Positions 52,343 to 61,289 of a DNA stretch of 64,000 nt are shown one piece after another. A program made the translations under genes and the position numbers. The stretch is from JBKBKC01 sp046294265 (lineage in GTDB: Bacteria; Pseudomonadota; Alphaproteobacteria; Rhodobacterales; Rhodobacteraceae). The notes beneath the pieces are model-generated. The model was not told the DNA's origin. It was given only the letters and a program-made list of their open reading frames with translations, and ran no database searches. Location of the stretch: NCBI GenBank assembly GCA_046294265.1, contig JBKBKC010000007.1, positions 124,001-188,000 of the forward strand, in the 5' to 3' direction. The first letter of the stretch is position 1; each line of letters opens with the position of its first letter.

Positions 52343-53344
52343 ATGCCCTTGACCGCCCGCATCCTTGGCAGCGTCTCGCTTGTCGCCCTCATTGCCGCAC
52401 CTGCCATGGCCGAGAATGCCAGGGTGGTGTTCGGCTCGAACTGGGTGGCGCAGGCTGAGCATGGCGGGTTCTACCAGTCGGTTGCGGACGGCACCTATGC
52501 CGCCTGTGGCCTCGACGTGACCATCCAGCCGGGCGGGCCGCAGGTGAACAACCGCGCGCTGATGATCGCGGGGCGGGTGGATTACCACATGGGCGGGAAC
52601 CTTCTGGAGACGTTCAGCGCGGTGCAGGAGGGCATCCCGATCGTGGCCGTGGCCGCCTCGTTCCAGAAAGAGCCGCAGGTGATCCTGACCCATCCGGGCC
52701 GGGTGTCGAGCTTTGAAGAGATCAAGACCCTGCCACGCGTTTTCATCGGCGATGCGGGGTTCGCGAGCTTCTACCAGTGGATGATCAACGCCTATGGCTT
52801 CACCGCCGAACAGCGCGTGCCCTACACGTTCAACGCCGCCCCTTTCATCGCCGACAAGGACAGCGCGATGCAGGGCTATCTGTCCTCCGAGCCCTATTAC
52901 GTGGCCAAGGAAGGCGGGTTCGAGCCCGATGTCTGGCTGATCGCGGATGCTGGCTATTCCACCTATTCGACGATCATCGAGGCGATGGCCCCCACCGTGA
53001 ATGATAAGCCCGAGCAGGTGAAGTGCTTTGTCGAGGGCACGGTCACGGGATGGTACAACTACCTCTATGGCGACAACGCCGCTGCCAATGACATGATCAA
53101 GAAGGACAATCCTGACATTTCCGATGAAGCGATCGCCTATGCCATCGCCAGGATGAAAGAGGCGGGGATCGTGGATTCGGGGGATGCGCTGACGTTGGGG
53201 ATCGGCGTGATGACCGAAGAAAAGGTCGGGGACTTCTATGCCAAGATGGTGGCGGCCGGTGTGGTCGCGGCCGATCTGGACTGGAAGAGCGCCATCAACT
53301 TCAGCTATGTCGGCAAGGGGCTGGGGATGGACCTGAAGAAGTGA
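52343..53344 (+). CDS. ABC substrate-binding protein, NMT1/THI5-like (second copy type)
   Basis: Periplasmic receptor, 333 aa, with a Sec signal peptide ending in APAMAE (about residue 23). The mature start NARVVFGSNWVAQAEHGGFYQSVADGTY and GRVDYHMGGNLLETFSAVQEG are typical of the NMT1/THI5 (pyrimidine-binding) fold. It is paralogous to the receptor encoded at 17605 but clearly divergent. First gene of the operon 52343-59836; ribosome site GGAGG. Its ligand is likely a nitrogen heterocycle. Confidence 0.9.
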   Translation: MPLTARILGSVSLVALIAAPAMAENARVVFGSNWVAQAEHGGFYQSVADGTYAACGLDVTIQPGGPQVNNRALMIAGRVDYHMGGNLLETFSAVQEGIPIVAVAASFQKEPQVILTHPGRVSSFEEIKTLPRVFIGDAGFASFYQWMINAYGFTAEQRVPYTFNAAPFIADKDSAMQGYLSSEPYYVAKEGGFEPDVWLIADAGYSTYSTIIEAMAPTVNDKPEQVKCFVEGTVTGWYNYLYGDNAAANDMIKKDNPDISDEAIAYAIARMKEAGIVDSGDALTLGIGVMTEEKVGDFYAKMVAAGVVAADLDWKSAINFSYVGKGLGMDLKK

Positions 53345-53411
53345 TGCGCGACAGGCAAGGCGAGGGTGGCCCCGGTCAGGGCCGCCCGAGCGGCATGGAG
53401 GGCTGACATCG

Positions 53412-54191
53412 GTGCAGGCGGCGCTTCCCATGGGCGAACGGCCGCGCGTGCTGGAGATGGCGCGCGTGGACAAGACCTTTGCGGGCGGCGTGCAGGCGTT
53501 GTCGCGGATGCAGCTGGTGGTGCATGAGGGCGATTTCATCTCTCTGCTCGGGCCGTCGGGCTGCGGCAAGTCAACGGCGCTGCGGCTGATCGCGGGGCTG
53601 ATGCCGCCCACGGCGGGGCGCATCGTCTGGGAGGGCGGCATGGCGACGGGCGATCTGGGCGTGGTGTTCCAGGAGCCGACGCTGATGCCCTGGGCGACGG
53701 CCGCGCAGAACGTGTGGCTGCCGTTCCGGCTGCGGGGGGCCAGCTACACCTCCGTGCGGGACGAGGTGCTGGAGGCGCTGCGGCTGGTGGGGCTGGAGAA
53801 ATTCCAGGGGTCCTATCCGCGCGAACTGTCGGGGGGCATGAAGATGCGGGTCTCCATCGCGCGGGCGCTGGTGACGCGACCGCGCCTGATCCTGATGGAC
53901 GAGCCCTTTGCGGCATTGGACGAGATCACGCGGCAGAAGCTGAACGATGACCTTCTGGCCTTGAAGGCGCGGATCGGCTGCACGGTGATCTTTGTCACAC
54001 ATTCGGTGTTCGAGAGCGTCTTCCTGTCGGACCGGATCGTGGTGATGGCCCCGCGCCCCGGCCGGGTGGTGGCCGAGGTGGCGGTGGACGCGCCATATCC
54101 GCGCGATCTCGCGTGGCGCACCTCGCCCGCTTATGCCGCCCATGCGCTGGAGGTGTCGAAGGTGCTGCACGGCGCGATGGAGGCTGCATGA
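53412..54191 (+). CDS. ABC transporter ATP-binding protein (NitT/TauT type)
   Basis: 259 aa from the GTG at 53412; an ATG at 53430 is possible. Walker A GPSGCGKSTALR, signature LSGGMKMRVSIARAL, Walker B LILMDEPFAALDE and switch His in VTHSVFESV. The tail VVMAPRPGRVVAEVAVDAPYPR marks the SsuB/TauB/ThiZ subfamily. It overlaps the permease gene by four bases. Confidence 0.93.
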   Translation: MQAALPMGERPRVLEMARVDKTFAGGVQALSRMQLVVHEGDFISLLGPSGCGKSTALRLIAGLMPPTAGRIVWEGGMATGDLGVVFQEPTLMPWATAAQNVWLPFRLRGASYTSVRDEVLEALRLVGLEKFQGSYPRELSGGMKMRVSIARALVTRPRLILMDEPFAALDEITRQKLNDDLLALKARIGCTVIFVTHSVFESVFLSDRIVVMAPRPGRVVAEVAVDAPYPRDLAWRTSPAYAAHALEVSKVLHGAMEAA

Positions 54192-55048
54192 CCATCGCCG
54201 AAGAGCGCCCGCGCGACCCCGATGCCGTCGATGCCGACGAAGCGCGCCGTCTGCGCGCGATGCGGATCGAGGGCGTGGCGAAATGGGTGCTGCCGGTGCT
54301 GGTGCTGGGGCTGGGGGTCTGGCTGTGGGACCGGGTGGTGGTGTGGAACGCCATTCCACATTACATCCTGCCGGGGCCGGGGCTGGTGGTGCAGACGCTG
54401 GTCAAGGACTGGGCGATCCTGTTCGACGCCCTGCTGGTAACGGTGCAGATCACGCTGATGGCGCTGGCGGTGGCGGTGGTGGGGGGCGTGGGCCTTGCGA
54501 TCCTCTTCACGCAAAGCCGCTGGGCCGAGATGTCGTTCTACCCCTATGCGGTGATCCTGCAGGTGACGCCGGTGGTATCGGTGGCACCGCTGATCTTCAT
54601 CTATGTCGAGAACCGTCTGGCGGGGCTTTTGCTCTGCGCCTGGATCGTGGCGTTCTTTCCGATTCTCGCCAACACCACGCTGGGGCTCAAATCGGCCGAC
54701 CACAACCTGCGCGACCTGATGACGATCTACCGTGCATCGCGGTGGCAGCGCCTGCGCTATCTGCAACTGCCCTCGGCCTTGCCCTATTTCCTCGGCGGCC
54801 TTCGCATCGCGGGGGGGCTGGCGCTGATCGGGGCGGTGGTGGCGGAATATGTGGCAGGAACGGGCGGGATCGGGTCGGGCCTGGCGTTCCGCATCCTGGA
54901 GGCGGGGTATCGGCTGAACATCCCGCGGATGTTCGCGGCGCTGCTGCTGATCGCGGCGACGGGGGTGGTGATCTTTGCGGGGCTGTCGTTCCTGTCGCAC
55001 ATGCTGCTGCGCAAATGGCATGAAAGTGCCTTGAAACGAGAGATATGA
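54188..55048 (+). CDS. ABC transporter permease (NitT/TauT type)
   Basis: 286 aa. A cytosolic N-terminus of about 30 residues, one early helix (VLPVLVLGLGVWLW) with a following PGPGLVVQTL, then the transport core with coupling loop YRASRWQRLRYLQLPSALPY. Only one permease is encoded here, so the channel is probably a homodimer, unlike the pyrimidine importer at 15-17 kb. Overlaps the amidohydrolase start by four bases. Confidence 0.92.
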   Translation: MTIAEERPRDPDAVDADEARRLRAMRIEGVAKWVLPVLVLGLGVWLWDRVVVWNAIPHYILPGPGLVVQTLVKDWAILFDALLVTVQITLMALAVAVVGGVGLAILFTQSRWAEMSFYPYAVILQVTPVVSVAPLIFIYVENRLAGLLLCAWIVAFFPILANTTLGLKSADHNLRDLMTIYRASRWQRLRYLQLPSALPYFLGGLRIAGGLALIGAVVAEYVAGTGGIGSGLAFRILEAGYRLNIPRMFAALLLIAATGVVIFAGLSFLSHMLLRKWHESALKREI

Positions 55049-56313
55049 GCGGCTTTCTTCATCTCCCTGCCGGCCCGGTGCGGCTGGTCAATGCCTCTGT
55101 GCCCGCCTGTGTTCTGGGGCAGGCCGGTGACCTTGTGCGCCATGCGCTGACGCTGGACGCAGGGCGGATTACCGAAGCCCCTGCGCCGGAGGTGGACCTG
55201 AAGGGCGCCATGGTCCTGCCCCTCTTCATCGACATGCACACCCATCTGGACAAGGGCCATATCTGGCCGCGCAGCCCCAACCCCGATGGCACCTTCATGG
55301 GGGCGCTGACCACCGTGGGGGCCGACCGCGCGGCGCGCTGGACCGCCGCCGATGTGGCCACGCGGATGGAGTTTTCGCTGCGCTGCGCTTACGCGCATGG
55401 CACCTGCGCCATCCGCACGCATCTGGATGCGATTCCGCCGCAGGATGCGATTTCGTTCCCGGTGTTCATGAAAAAGCGCGCCGAATGGGCGGGGCGGATC
55501 GCGTTGCAGGCGGCCTGCCTGATCGGGGCCGGGGATTTCTCGACCGACGGGGCCTTTGCCCGCACCGCCGACATCGTGGCGGGTTCGGGTGGCGTTCTGG
55601 GCATGGTCACCTATCCCATGCCCGACATCGCCACCCGCATCCGCGACTTTCTGGGAATGGCCGAGGCGCGGGGGCTTTCGGCAGATTTCCATGTGGACGA
55701 GACGCTGGACACCGGATCGAACACCCTCAGGCTGATCGCGCAAGCGGTTCTGGACACGGGCTTTTCTGCCCCCGTGGTGGTGGGACACTGCTGTTCCGTC
55801 AGCGCCATGGCGGAGGCGGAGGCGATGGAGACGCTGGACCTTGTTGCCCGCGCCGGCCTGCATGTGGTCAGTCTGCCGATGTGCAACCTCTACCTGCAGG
55901 ACCGCCAAGCCCGCCGCACCCCCCGGATGCGCGGCATCACCCTTGTGCATGAGATGGCGGCGCGTGGCATCAACGTCAGCTTTGCCTCCGACAACACCCG
56001 CGACCCGTTCTATGCCTATGGCGACATGGACGTGCTGGAGGTGCTGCGGCAGGCGACGCGGATCGGACACCTGGACCATGCGGCCCCCGACTGGGTGCAG
56101 GCGGTGCTGGCCAACCCCGCGCGCGCCTGCGGGTTCGCGCCCCCCTCGCTTGCCCCCGGCGCCCCCGCCGATCTGGTGATCCTGCGCGCGCGCGACTGGT
56201 CCGAGGCGTTTTCGCGCCCGCACTCCGACCGCGTGGTGATCCGGGCAGGCCGCGCCATCGACACGACCCTGCCCGACTATGCCGAACTTGACCACCTGAT
56301 GGAGACCCCATGA
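55045..56313 (+). CDS. cytosine-deaminase-like amidohydrolase
   Basis: 422 aa, metal-dependent hydrolase. The metal ligands of the CodA branch are visible: His65/His67 in DMHTHLDKGHIW, His in ADFHVDE, His in VVGHCCSVS, and Asp in FASDNTRDPFY (CodA has GHDDVFDPW). The Glu of HVDE would be the catalytic acid. Substitutions around the final Asp suggest a ring different from cytosine. It would hydrolyse an amino group or ring C-N bond of a heterocycle. Overlaps its neighbours by four bases on both sides, so it is expressed with the importer. Confidence 0.9.
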   Translation: MSGFLHLPAGPVRLVNASVPACVLGQAGDLVRHALTLDAGRITEAPAPEVDLKGAMVLPLFIDMHTHLDKGHIWPRSPNPDGTFMGALTTVGADRAARWTAADVATRMEFSLRCAYAHGTCAIRTHLDAIPPQDAISFPVFMKKRAEWAGRIALQAACLIGAGDFSTDGAFARTADIVAGSGGVLGMVTYPMPDIATRIRDFLGMAEARGLSADFHVDETLDTGSNTLRLIAQAVLDTGFSAPVVVGHCCSVSAMAEAEAMETLDLVARAGLHVVSLPMCNLYLQDRQARRTPRMRGITLVHEMAARGINVSFASDNTRDPFYAYGDMDVLEVLRQATRIGHLDHAAPDWVQAVLANPARACGFAPPSLAPGAPADLVILRARDWSEAFSRPHSDRVVIRAGRAIDTTLPDYAELDHLMETP

Positions 56314-57707
56314 ACATCGACGCCGCCAAGGCCGCCCTGCGGCACCTGGAGATTGACGAAAACCCGGTGTCGGTGCGCGCCAAGTCGCGCGATTTCTTCT
56401 GGTATTCGCCGGTCCTGAAGGCGCGGCTGGACCATGTGACGGCGGATTTCGTGGTATCGCCCCGGACCGAGGCCGAGGTGATCGAGGTGCTGCGCATCTG
56501 CCACGCACATGAGGTTCCGGTCACAACCCGCGGAATGGGAACGGGAAACTACGGCCAGGCCATGCCTTTGGCAGGCGGCTTGGTGTTGCATCTGAAACAC
56601 CTGAACGCGGTGAAATCCATCCTGCCGGGGCGGGTGGTGGTGCAACCCGGCTGCCTGCTCAAAGACCTCGATGCGGCGTGCCGCGCACATTCGGGGCAAG
56701 AGATCCGCATGTTCAGTTCCACCTGGGCCACCGCCACCATCGGCGGCTTTGTCGCGGGCGGGTCGGGCGGCATCGGCTCCTGCACCTGGGGGGCCTTGCG
56801 CGACCTTGGCAACATCATCCGCCTGCGCGTGGTGACGATGGAGGCGGAACCGCGCGTGCTGGAGTTCACCGGCGAGGAACTGCACCGCGTCAGCCACGCC
56901 TATGGCACCAACGGCATCATCACCGAGATCGAGCTGCCGCTGGCCCCGGCCTATGACTGGGTGGAGATCTTCGTGGCCACCCCGGATTTCCCGATGGCCG
57001 CGGGGCTGGCCAACGATCTGGCCAATGAGGACGGCATCCTGAAAAAGCTGGTTTCGGTCTATGAGGCCCCCATCGCGCAGGACTATTTCCAGCGCGTCTC
57101 GCCGCATGTCCGAGCCGGCGAGGCGCTGCTGGGCCTGATGATTGCCCCTCATGCGATGGACGGCTTCCTGACCTTCCTCGCCCGCCGCCCCGAGGCCCGG
57201 CTGATCTGGCGGTCGGACCGGCCCGACTGGGACAAGGAACCCGGGCCTGTGTTCGAATACGGCTGGAACCACACCACCCTGCGCGCGCTTAAGGTGGACC
57301 CGGGCGTAACCTACCTGCAGGTGCGCTACGCCGCCCCCGACCATCTGGCACTGGTGGAGCGGGTGCGCGCAGCCTTTCCGAGCGGCGAGGTGATGCAGCA
57401 TCTGGAGGTGATGAAGGAGAACGGCCGCACGATGTTTGCGGGGCTGAGCCTTGTGCGCTTCACCACCGAGGCGCGGCTGGACGAGATCATCCGCATCCAC
57501 GAAGGGATGGGCGCCATGATCTTCAACCCTCACCGCTATACGCTGGAGGAGGGCGGGCGTCAGACCGTGGACGACCGGCAACTGGCGTTCAAGCGCGAGG
57601 CGGATCCGAAGGGCCTCTTGAACCCCGGCAAGATGATTGCCTGGGATGAGCCCGGGTTCGACTATGTGGGCGTCTATGCCTACAGGGGCCTGAGGGCGGC
57701 ACCATGA
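56310..57707 (+). CDS. FAD-linked oxidase (PCMH/VAO type)
   Basis: 465 aa flavoprotein. The PCMH FAD-binding domain spans about 35-225, with TTRGMGTGNYGQAMPLAGGL, VVVQPGCLLKDLD and STWATATIGGFVAGGSGGIG. The C-terminal domain ends NPHRYTLEEGGR and DPKGLLNPGKMIAWDEPGF, the usual end of the family. No His or Cys for covalent FAD is certain. It may oxidise the product of the amidohydrolase. Overlaps the amidohydrolase by four bases; a long repeat separates it from the next gene. Confidence 0.92.
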   Translation: MNIDAAKAALRHLEIDENPVSVRAKSRDFFWYSPVLKARLDHVTADFVVSPRTEAEVIEVLRICHAHEVPVTTRGMGTGNYGQAMPLAGGLVLHLKHLNAVKSILPGRVVVQPGCLLKDLDAACRAHSGQEIRMFSSTWATATIGGFVAGGSGGIGSCTWGALRDLGNIIRLRVVTMEAEPRVLEFTGEELHRVSHAYGTNGIITEIELPLAPAYDWVEIFVATPDFPMAAGLANDLANEDGILKKLVSVYEAPIAQDYFQRVSPHVRAGEALLGLMIAPHAMDGFLTFLARRPEARLIWRSDRPDWDKEPGPVFEYGWNHTTLRALKVDPGVTYLQVRYAAPDHLALVERVRAAFPSGEVMQHLEVMKENGRTMFAGLSLVRFTTEARLDEIIRIHEGMGAMIFNPHRYTLEEGGRQTVDDRQLAFKREADPKGLLNPGKMIAWDEPGFDYVGVYAYRGLRAAP

Positions 57708-57720
57708 GGCGGGCGTTACA

Positions 57721-57831
57721 GGGGGGCTGTCTGCCCCCCTCGGCCCTGACGGGCCTCACCCCCCGAGGATATTTCGGCCAAGATGAAATGGCCGCGGGTT
57801 TCATCTTGGCCCAAATATCCCCGCCGGAGGC
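57721..57831. repeat. hairpin plus long inverted repeat (repeat family copy 7)
   Basis: GGGGGGC (57721-57727)/GCCCCCC (57733-57739), then an incomplete arm 57765-57788 and a full 33-base arm 57799-57831. The right arm is identical to the 37928 arm except for one base. The element lies within an apparent operon between the FAD oxidase gene and the reductase genes, 28 bases before the next start. Confidence 0.9.
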
Positions 57832-57858
57832 ATACGGCCGTGCCACGGGTGCTGCGCC

Positions 57859-58440
57859 ATGACGAGGGCGCTCGTGCTGTTCGCGCATCCCTGCGCAGAG
57901 AGTTTTTCGGCCGCCTTGCATGGCGCCGTCGTGCAGTCGCTGCGCGGGCGGGGGTGGGAGGTGGATGATTGCGACCTTTATGCCGAAGGGTTCAGCCCGG
58001 TGCTGACGGCGGCTGAGCGGCGGGGGTATCACGAGGTCGGCCCTCATGTGGCCCCCGTGGCGGGTTATGTGGAGCGGGTGCGGGCGGCAGAGGCAATCGT
58101 GCTGGTATTTCCGGTGTGGAACTTTGGCTTTCCGGCCATCCTGAAGGGGTTTTTCGACCGGGTGTTCCTGCCCGGCGTGAGTTTCCGGCTGGAGGAGGGG
58201 ATGGTGCGCCCGAACCTGACGCAGGTGCGCGCGCTCGCGGCGGTGACGACCTATGGCGGCACGCGGATGCGGGCCTATCTGGCGGGCGATCCGCCGCGCC
58301 ATGTGGTGCGGCGCGCGATCTGGCATGTGTGCCGGCCCGAGCGGATGCGGTATCTGGCGCTTTATGACATGAATCGGGCAACGGATGCGGACCGGACGCG
58401 CTTCCTGGGGCGCGTGACGGACGAGATGGGGCGGTTCTGA
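57859..58440 (+). CDS. flavodoxin-fold NAD(P)H oxidoreductase, first of two
   Basis: 193 aa, FMN-binding quinone/flavin reductase (MdaB/KefF-type). The phosphate loop is AHPCAESFSAALH, and PVWNFGFPAILKGFFDRVFLPG is the conserved isoalloxazine-binding segment. It overlaps the next gene by one base (TGATG), and the two are paralogues in tandem. In this operon it may supply reduced flavin or reduce an intermediate. Confidence 0.9.
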   Translation: MTRALVLFAHPCAESFSAALHGAVVQSLRGRGWEVDDCDLYAEGFSPVLTAAERRGYHEVGPHVAPVAGYVERVRAAEAIVLVFPVWNFGFPAILKGFFDRVFLPGVSFRLEEGMVRPNLTQVRALAAVTTYGGTRMRAYLAGDPPRHVVRRAIWHVCRPERMRYLALYDMNRATDADRTRFLGRVTDEMGRF

Positions 58441-59045
58441 TGCGGGCGCTGGTGGTCTATTGTCATCCGCAGGAGGGCAGTTTCACCTCGGCGGTGCGGG
58501 ATGCGGTGGTGGCAAAGCTGATGGGGGCCGGGGCGGAGGTGCGGCTGCGTGACCTTTATGCGCAGGGCTTCTCGCCGGTCCTGACCGGTGTGGAATGGGC
58601 AGGCTATCTGGACAGCCCTGCCAACTGCGCCCTTGTCGAGGAGGAGGTGGCGGCCCTGCGTTGGTGCGACACGCTGATCTTTGTCTATCCGACCTGGTGG
58701 TATGGGTTGCCTGCGATGCTGAAGGGCTGGCTCGACCGGGTGATGCTGCCCGAGGTGGCGTTCCTGATGCCGGACGCGGCCAATCGCACGATCCGGCCGG
58801 GGCTGCACAACATCACGCGGCTGGGGGTGTTCACCACCTGCGGGGCGTCCTGGTGGCTGACGCAGGTGGTGGGGGCGCCGGGCAAGCGGACGCTGACGCG
58901 GGGGGTGGGGTTTCTGTGCGCGCCCCGGCACCGGCGGGTGTTTGCCGCGCATTACCTGATGGACAGCTCTACCCCCGACAGCCGCGCGCGGCATCTGGCC
59001 AAGGTGGGCGCGCGGATGGACCGGCTGATAGGAGGCGCGCGATGA
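58440..59045 (+). CDS. flavodoxin-fold NAD(P)H oxidoreductase, second of two
   Basis: 201 aa. Motifs CHPQEGSFTSAVRD, YPTWWYGLPAMLKGWLDRVMLPE and TTCGASWWLTQVVGAPGKR mark it as a paralogue of the preceding gene product, with better agreement to the NQO/MdaB consensus in the WWYGLPA stretch. It overlaps the creatininase gene by four bases. Two linked reductases suggest a heterodimer or two sequential reductions. Confidence 0.9.
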   Translation: MRALVVYCHPQEGSFTSAVRDAVVAKLMGAGAEVRLRDLYAQGFSPVLTGVEWAGYLDSPANCALVEEEVAALRWCDTLIFVYPTWWYGLPAMLKGWLDRVMLPEVAFLMPDAANRTIRPGLHNITRLGVFTTCGASWWLTQVVGAPGKRTLTRGVGFLCAPRHRRVFAAHYLMDSSTPDSRARHLAKVGARMDRLIGGAR

Positions 59046-59836
59046 GCCTGCGCGACTGGGGCAGCCTGCGCGCGCCGGAGTTTCGCGCGCTCGATCCGAT
59101 GCGGGATGTGGCGGTTCTGCCGCTGGCCGCGACCGAGCAGCATGGCGAGCATCTGCCCATGGGCACCGACAGCCTGATCATGGCGGGCATGCTGGCGCGG
59201 CTGCGCGCGGACTGCCCGGCCGATCTGTCGCTGGTCCTGTTGCCGGTGCAGGAGGTGGGCAAGTCGAACGAGCATTCCTGGGCCGCGGGGACCCTGACCC
59301 TGACGGCCGAGACGGCGCTGCGGGCCTGGGGGGAGATCGGGCTGTCGGTGGCGCGGGCAGGCCTGCGCAAGGTGATCCTGGTCAACAGTCATGGCGGCAA
59401 CCTGGACCTGATGTCGATCCTGTCGCGCGAATTGCGGGTGCGGGCGGGGATGCTGGCGGTGCGCTGCCAGTGGGTGTCGTTCGGGGTGCCCAAGGGGATG
59501 TATTCGGCGCGCGAGCAGGCCTTCGGCATCCATGGCGGGGATTACGAGACGAGCCTGATGCTGCATTTCCGCCCCGACCTGGTGGACCGGGCCGCCTGCC
59601 GCGACCTGCCCAGTGCGGCGGAGGGGGCGGCGATTGCGCCGGTGGGGCCGGTGGCCTTTGGCTGGATCGCCTCCGACCTCAATCCCGCCGGGGCCGTGGG
59701 CGAGGCGCATCTGGCCAGCGCCGAGAAGGGGGCGGCCACCGCCGCGCATCAGGTGGCGGGGTTCATCGCCCTGGCGCGACAGGTGGTGGCGCATCCGATG
59801 ACCGGGTTTGCGCCGGTGCCAGGGACCTTGCCCTGA
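59042..59836 (+). CDS. creatininase-family amidohydrolase
   Basis: 264 aa. The metal motifs are intact: EQHGEHLPMGTDSLI (Glu, His, Asp), NSHGGN (His) and HGGDYETSLM (Glu). This family includes creatininase, the riboflavin/F420-pathway formamide hydrolase ArfB and MftE, all hydrolysing C-N bonds of small N-containing molecules. As the last gene of the operon after the amidohydrolase, oxidase and reductases, it probably opens or deformylates an intermediate. Convergent with serS, nine bases apart. Confidence 0.92.
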   Translation: MSLRDWGSLRAPEFRALDPMRDVAVLPLAATEQHGEHLPMGTDSLIMAGMLARLRADCPADLSLVLLPVQEVGKSNEHSWAAGTLTLTAETALRAWGEIGLSVARAGLRKVILVNSHGGNLDLMSILSRELRVRAGMLAVRCQWVSFGVPKGMYSAREQAFGIHGGDYETSLMLHFRPDLVDRAACRDLPSAAEGAAIAPVGPVAFGWIASDLNPAGAVGEAHLASAEKGAATAAHQVAGFIALARQVVAHPMTGFAPVPGTLP

Positions 59837-59845
59837 CAAGGCCTC

Positions 59846-61138
59846 TCAGGCCAGCCCGCCCCCGGGCGTGATCCGCGTGGCGCCGCCCATGTAGGGGTGC
59901 AGCGCGGCGGGCAGGGTGACCGATCCATCCGCCTCTTGCCCGTTCTCCAGCACCGCGATCAGGCAGCGCCCCACGGCCAGGCCCGACCCGTTCAGCGTGT
60001 GCACGAATTCGGGCTTGCCGCCGCCTGCGGGCCGGTAGCGCGCGTTCATCCGCCGGGCCTGGAAATCGCCGCAGACCGAGACCGAGCTGATCTCGCGGTA
60101 GCGGTTCTGGCCGGGCAGCCAGACCTCGATGTCATGCGTCTTTTGCGCGCCAAACCCCATGTCGCCGGTGCACAGGACCACCGTGCGGTAGGGCAGGCCC
60201 AGCTTTTGCAGGATGGCCTCGGCGCAACCGGTCATGCGGTCATGCTCGGCCATGCTGGTGTCGCGCGTGGTGATCGACACCATCTCGACCTTCTCGAACT
60301 GGTGCTGGCGCAGCATCCCTGTGGTGTCCTTGCCCGCCGATCCCGCCTCGGACCGGAAGCACTGGGAATGCGCGGTATAGCGGATGGGCAGCGCGCCCGC
60401 ATCGAGGATGTCGCCCGCGACCGAGTTCGTAAGCGTCACCTCCGAGGTGGGGATCAGCCACCAGCCGTTGGTCGTCTGATAACTGTCCTCGGCGAATTTC
60501 GGCAGCTGGTTTGTGCCGAACATCGCCTCTTCGCGCACGAGAACCGGGGTCCAGACCTCGGTCAGCCCGTGCTCGGTGATATGCGTGTCCAGCATGAACT
60601 GCGCCAGCGCGCGGTGCAGGCGGATCACCGCGCCCTTCAGCACCACGAAGCGCGCGCCCGACAGCTTGGCGGCCGTCTCGAAATCCATGCCTGGCCTGAC
60701 GCCCGCAATCTCGAAATGCTCCAGCGGGGCAAAGTCGAAGGTGCGGGGGGTGCCCCAGCGGCGGATCTCCACGTTGTCGGCCTCGTCCCGGCCTTCGGGC
60801 ACGTCCGGGTGCGGCAGGTTGGGGATCACCGACAGGGCGGCGCGCAGGCGGGTGTCCTGGGCCTCCGCCTCGGCGGTCATCTGCGCGATCTCGGCCTTTG
60901 TCTCGGCCACAAGGGCGCGCAGCCGCGCGAACTCGGGCTCGTCCCCACGCGCCTTGGCTGCGCCCACCTCCCTTGACGCGGCATTCTGCGCGGCCTGGGC
61001 GGTTTCCGCCGCCTGAATGCGGGCGCGCCGCGCCTCGTCGATGGCCAGCAGGTCGGCCGAGGCGGGGGGCAGCCCGCGCCGGGCGAGGGCCGCGTCAAAT
61101 GCGGCGGGGTTGTCGCGGATGGCGCGGATGTCGTGCAT
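59846..61138 (-). CDS. serS: serine--tRNA ligase
   Basis: Class II aminoacyl-tRNA synthetase charging tRNA-Ser (and tRNA-Sec). 430 aa: MHDIRAIRDNPAAFDAAL start, coiled-coil arm (about 25-105), motif 2 FRSEAGSAGKDTTGMLRQHQ, and motif 3 LNGSGLAVGRCLIAVLEN. Length is as expected. Leftward, single gene; the creatininase gene ends nine bases away on the other strand. Confidence 0.98.
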   Translation of the reverse strand: MHDIRAIRDNPAAFDAALARRGLPPASADLLAIDEARRARIQAAETAQAAQNAASREVGAAKARGDEPEFARLRALVAETKAEIAQMTAEAEAQDTRLRAALSVIPNLPHPDVPEGRDEADNVEIRRWGTPRTFDFAPLEHFEIAGVRPGMDFETAAKLSGARFVVLKGAVIRLHRALAQFMLDTHITEHGLTEVWTPVLVREEAMFGTNQLPKFAEDSYQTTNGWWLIPTSEVTLTNSVAGDILDAGALPIRYTAHSQCFRSEAGSAGKDTTGMLRQHQFEKVEMVSITTRDTSMAEHDRMTGCAEAILQKLGLPYRTVVLCTGDMGFGAQKTHDIEVWLPGQNRYREISSVSVCGDFQARRMNARYRPAGGGKPEFVHTLNGSGLAVGRCLIAVLENGQEADGSVTLPAALHPYMGGATRITPGGGLA

Positions 61139-61231
61139 GGCATGTCCTGCGGGCTGCGCTGCCCGAATGGCCGGGCCTGACGGGTTCTAGGCGGTGGCGG
61201 GCAGGGGGGCAAGCCCGGGGCCGCGCCACGC

Positions 61232-61255
61232 AAAAGGGGGGCTTCGCCGCCCCCC
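61232..61255 (-). terminator. Rho-independent terminator after the coiled-coil gene
   Basis: Reading leftwards, GGGGGGC (61255-61249) and GCCCCCC (61242-61236) pair around GGCGAA, followed by TTTT (61235-61232). It lies 35 bases past the stop of the gene at 61290. Confidence 0.85.
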
Positions 61256-61289
61256 ACTGCTGTGGTGTTCAGGCGGTCTTTGACCCGAC

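Noticed and set aside
61139..61231. Candidate serS T-box or attenuator
   Set aside because: The only strong stem in the gap upstream of serS is the terminator of the coiled-coil gene, oriented away from that gene; no specifier-like structure.
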